From: Alphaproteobacteria bacterium | GTDB lineage: Bacteria > Pseudomonadota > Alphaproteobacteria > CBDBCS01 > JAHZLG01 | Reading direction: 5' to 3' | DNA: 6,610 nucleotides | Assembly: GCA_022599995.1 (NCBI GenBank) | Contig: JAHZLG010000174.1 | Coordinates: 1 to 6,610 of the forward strand | Shown: positions 6,397 through 6,610 of the stretch, piece after piece | Position numbering within the stretch: the stretch's first letter is position 1 | Layout: each line of letters begins with the position of its first letter | The notes under the pieces: model-generated | What the model saw: only the letters and a program-made list of their open reading frames with translations | Databases searched by the model: none | Told to the model about the DNA's origin: nothing | Made by a program: the position numbers and the translations under genes

Positions 6397-6429
6397 TCGG
6401 CAGGCCACGTGCGAACCACGCCCTGCCGA
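6397..6429. repeat. Stem-loop of repeat copy A
   Basis: TCGGCAGG (6397-6404) pairs with CCTGCCGA (6422-6429). Inside, CGTG (6408-6411) pairs with CACG (6417-6420) around the loop CGAAC, with CCA opposite C as an internal bulge. A smaller hairpin CGCC/GGCG lies just before, at 6374-6388. There is no T-run on either side, so it is not a classic intrinsic terminator, though it could protect the 3' end of the synthetase mRNA. Confidence 0.7.
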
Positions 6430-6574
6430 ACACCGCGTGCATTGTGCATGCCAAACACCGCGTGCATTGCGCACACCGAACTCCGCCGGCAGGTGGCGTA
6501 CCCGCTCGGCAGGCCACGTGCTCATCACGCCCTGCCATACACCGCGTGCATTATGCATGCCGAACACCGCGTGA
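6428..6574. repeat. 25-base subunits within the tandem repeat
   Basis: Subunits at 6428-6452, 6453-6477 and 6537-6561, plus a partial one at 6562-6574, share ACACCGCGTGCATT. The first and third fold as GCGTGCA/TGCATGC with a 3-base loop and one G-T pair, and the third contains the palindrome TGCATTATGCA. The two full subunits in copy A adjoin each other, which points to duplication at two scales. Confidence 0.75.
6506..6538. repeat. Stem-loop of repeat copy B
   Basis: GGCAGG (6508-6513) pairs with CCTGCC (6531-6536). Inside, CGTG (6517-6520) pairs with CACG (6526-6529) around the loop CTCAT. The inner stem is identical to copy A, and the outer stem is shortened from eight to six pairs. The loop differs from copy A at three of five positions. 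Confidence 0.7.
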
Positions 6575-6610
6575 ATCAACACCGTGAACCGTTTGCTCTC
6601 AGAGTCGAAG

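Larger units (their letters stand above)
6373..6590. repeat. Two-copy ~110-base tandem repeat after the synthetase gene
   Basis: Copy A (6373-6482) and copy B (from 6483) start with the same 20 bases, CCGCCGGCAGGTGGCGTACC. Over their first 55 columns they differ by one missing C and three substitutions. The copies stay similar to about 6574, then diverge. Each copy holds a GC-rich hairpin module followed by 25-base subunits, which are listed separately. This fills most of the 244 bases after the stop codon at 6366; no gene or canonical terminator is seen there, and the window ends in unique-looking sequence. Confidence 0.88.

Noticed and set aside
5842..6582. Minus-strand open frame (246 codons) covering the synthetase 3' end and the repeat
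   Set aside because: Its N-terminal part is a translation of the tandem repeat and the rest is antisense to the ligase C-terminus; there is no coherent protein.
6373..6590. CRISPR array
   Set aside because: The units are directly adjoining and there are no unique spacers of constant length between repeats, nor any cas gene in view.
6584..6610. Start of a further plus-strand gene (GTG at 6584)
   Set aside because: Only nine codons are visible, with no ribosome site and no recognisable motif.

Overview
The window is a moderately GC-rich bacterial segment holding four protein-coding genes. By protein type it most resembles an alphaproteobacterium. The strongest pointer is a thioredoxin-reductase-like ferredoxin-NADP+ reductase with the C-terminal YTTSSSxLQRKLGV tail typical of that class. 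The long AMP-binding ligase, of a branch common in alphaproteobacteria, agrees. No RNA gene, transposase or CRISPR array was seen.

Layout. On the minus strand, read from right to left, are: (1) the reductase (about 4065-2944); (2) a DppB-type permease (2875-1871); (3) a DppC-type permease (1627-797); (4) a DppD-type ABC ATPase starting at 804 and running off the left edge. The last two overlap by 8 bases and are surely cotranslated. The two permeases are separated by an unusually long 243-base gap filled with repeats. On the plus strand, a large acyl-CoA synthetase (4414-6366) is transcribed divergently from the reductase. The 244 bases after it form a complex tandem repeat.

Function. The B, C and D genes make up most of a peptide/nickel-class importer: two membrane subunits and one ATPase. 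The substrate-binding protein and any second ATPase are not in view. The reductase supplies electrons to ferredoxin/flavodoxin from NADPH (or the reverse). The synthetase activates a fatty or aromatic acid to its CoA thioester. I see no biochemical link between these jobs.

The most notable feature is the non-coding DNA. The larger gaps carry different local tandem duplications: 1602-1722, 4108-4180 and 6373-6590, with a minor 9-base doublet in the short gap at 2898-2915. In two of them the duplicated unit is a stem-loop whose arms are conserved while the loop has changed. One in-frame 21-base duplication sits inside the reductase gene. A well-placed sigma70-type promoter predicts that the synthetase mRNA begins exactly at its ATG, so it may be leaderless. 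I did not find a clear new multi-gene system; the repeat elements are the best candidates for something undescribed.
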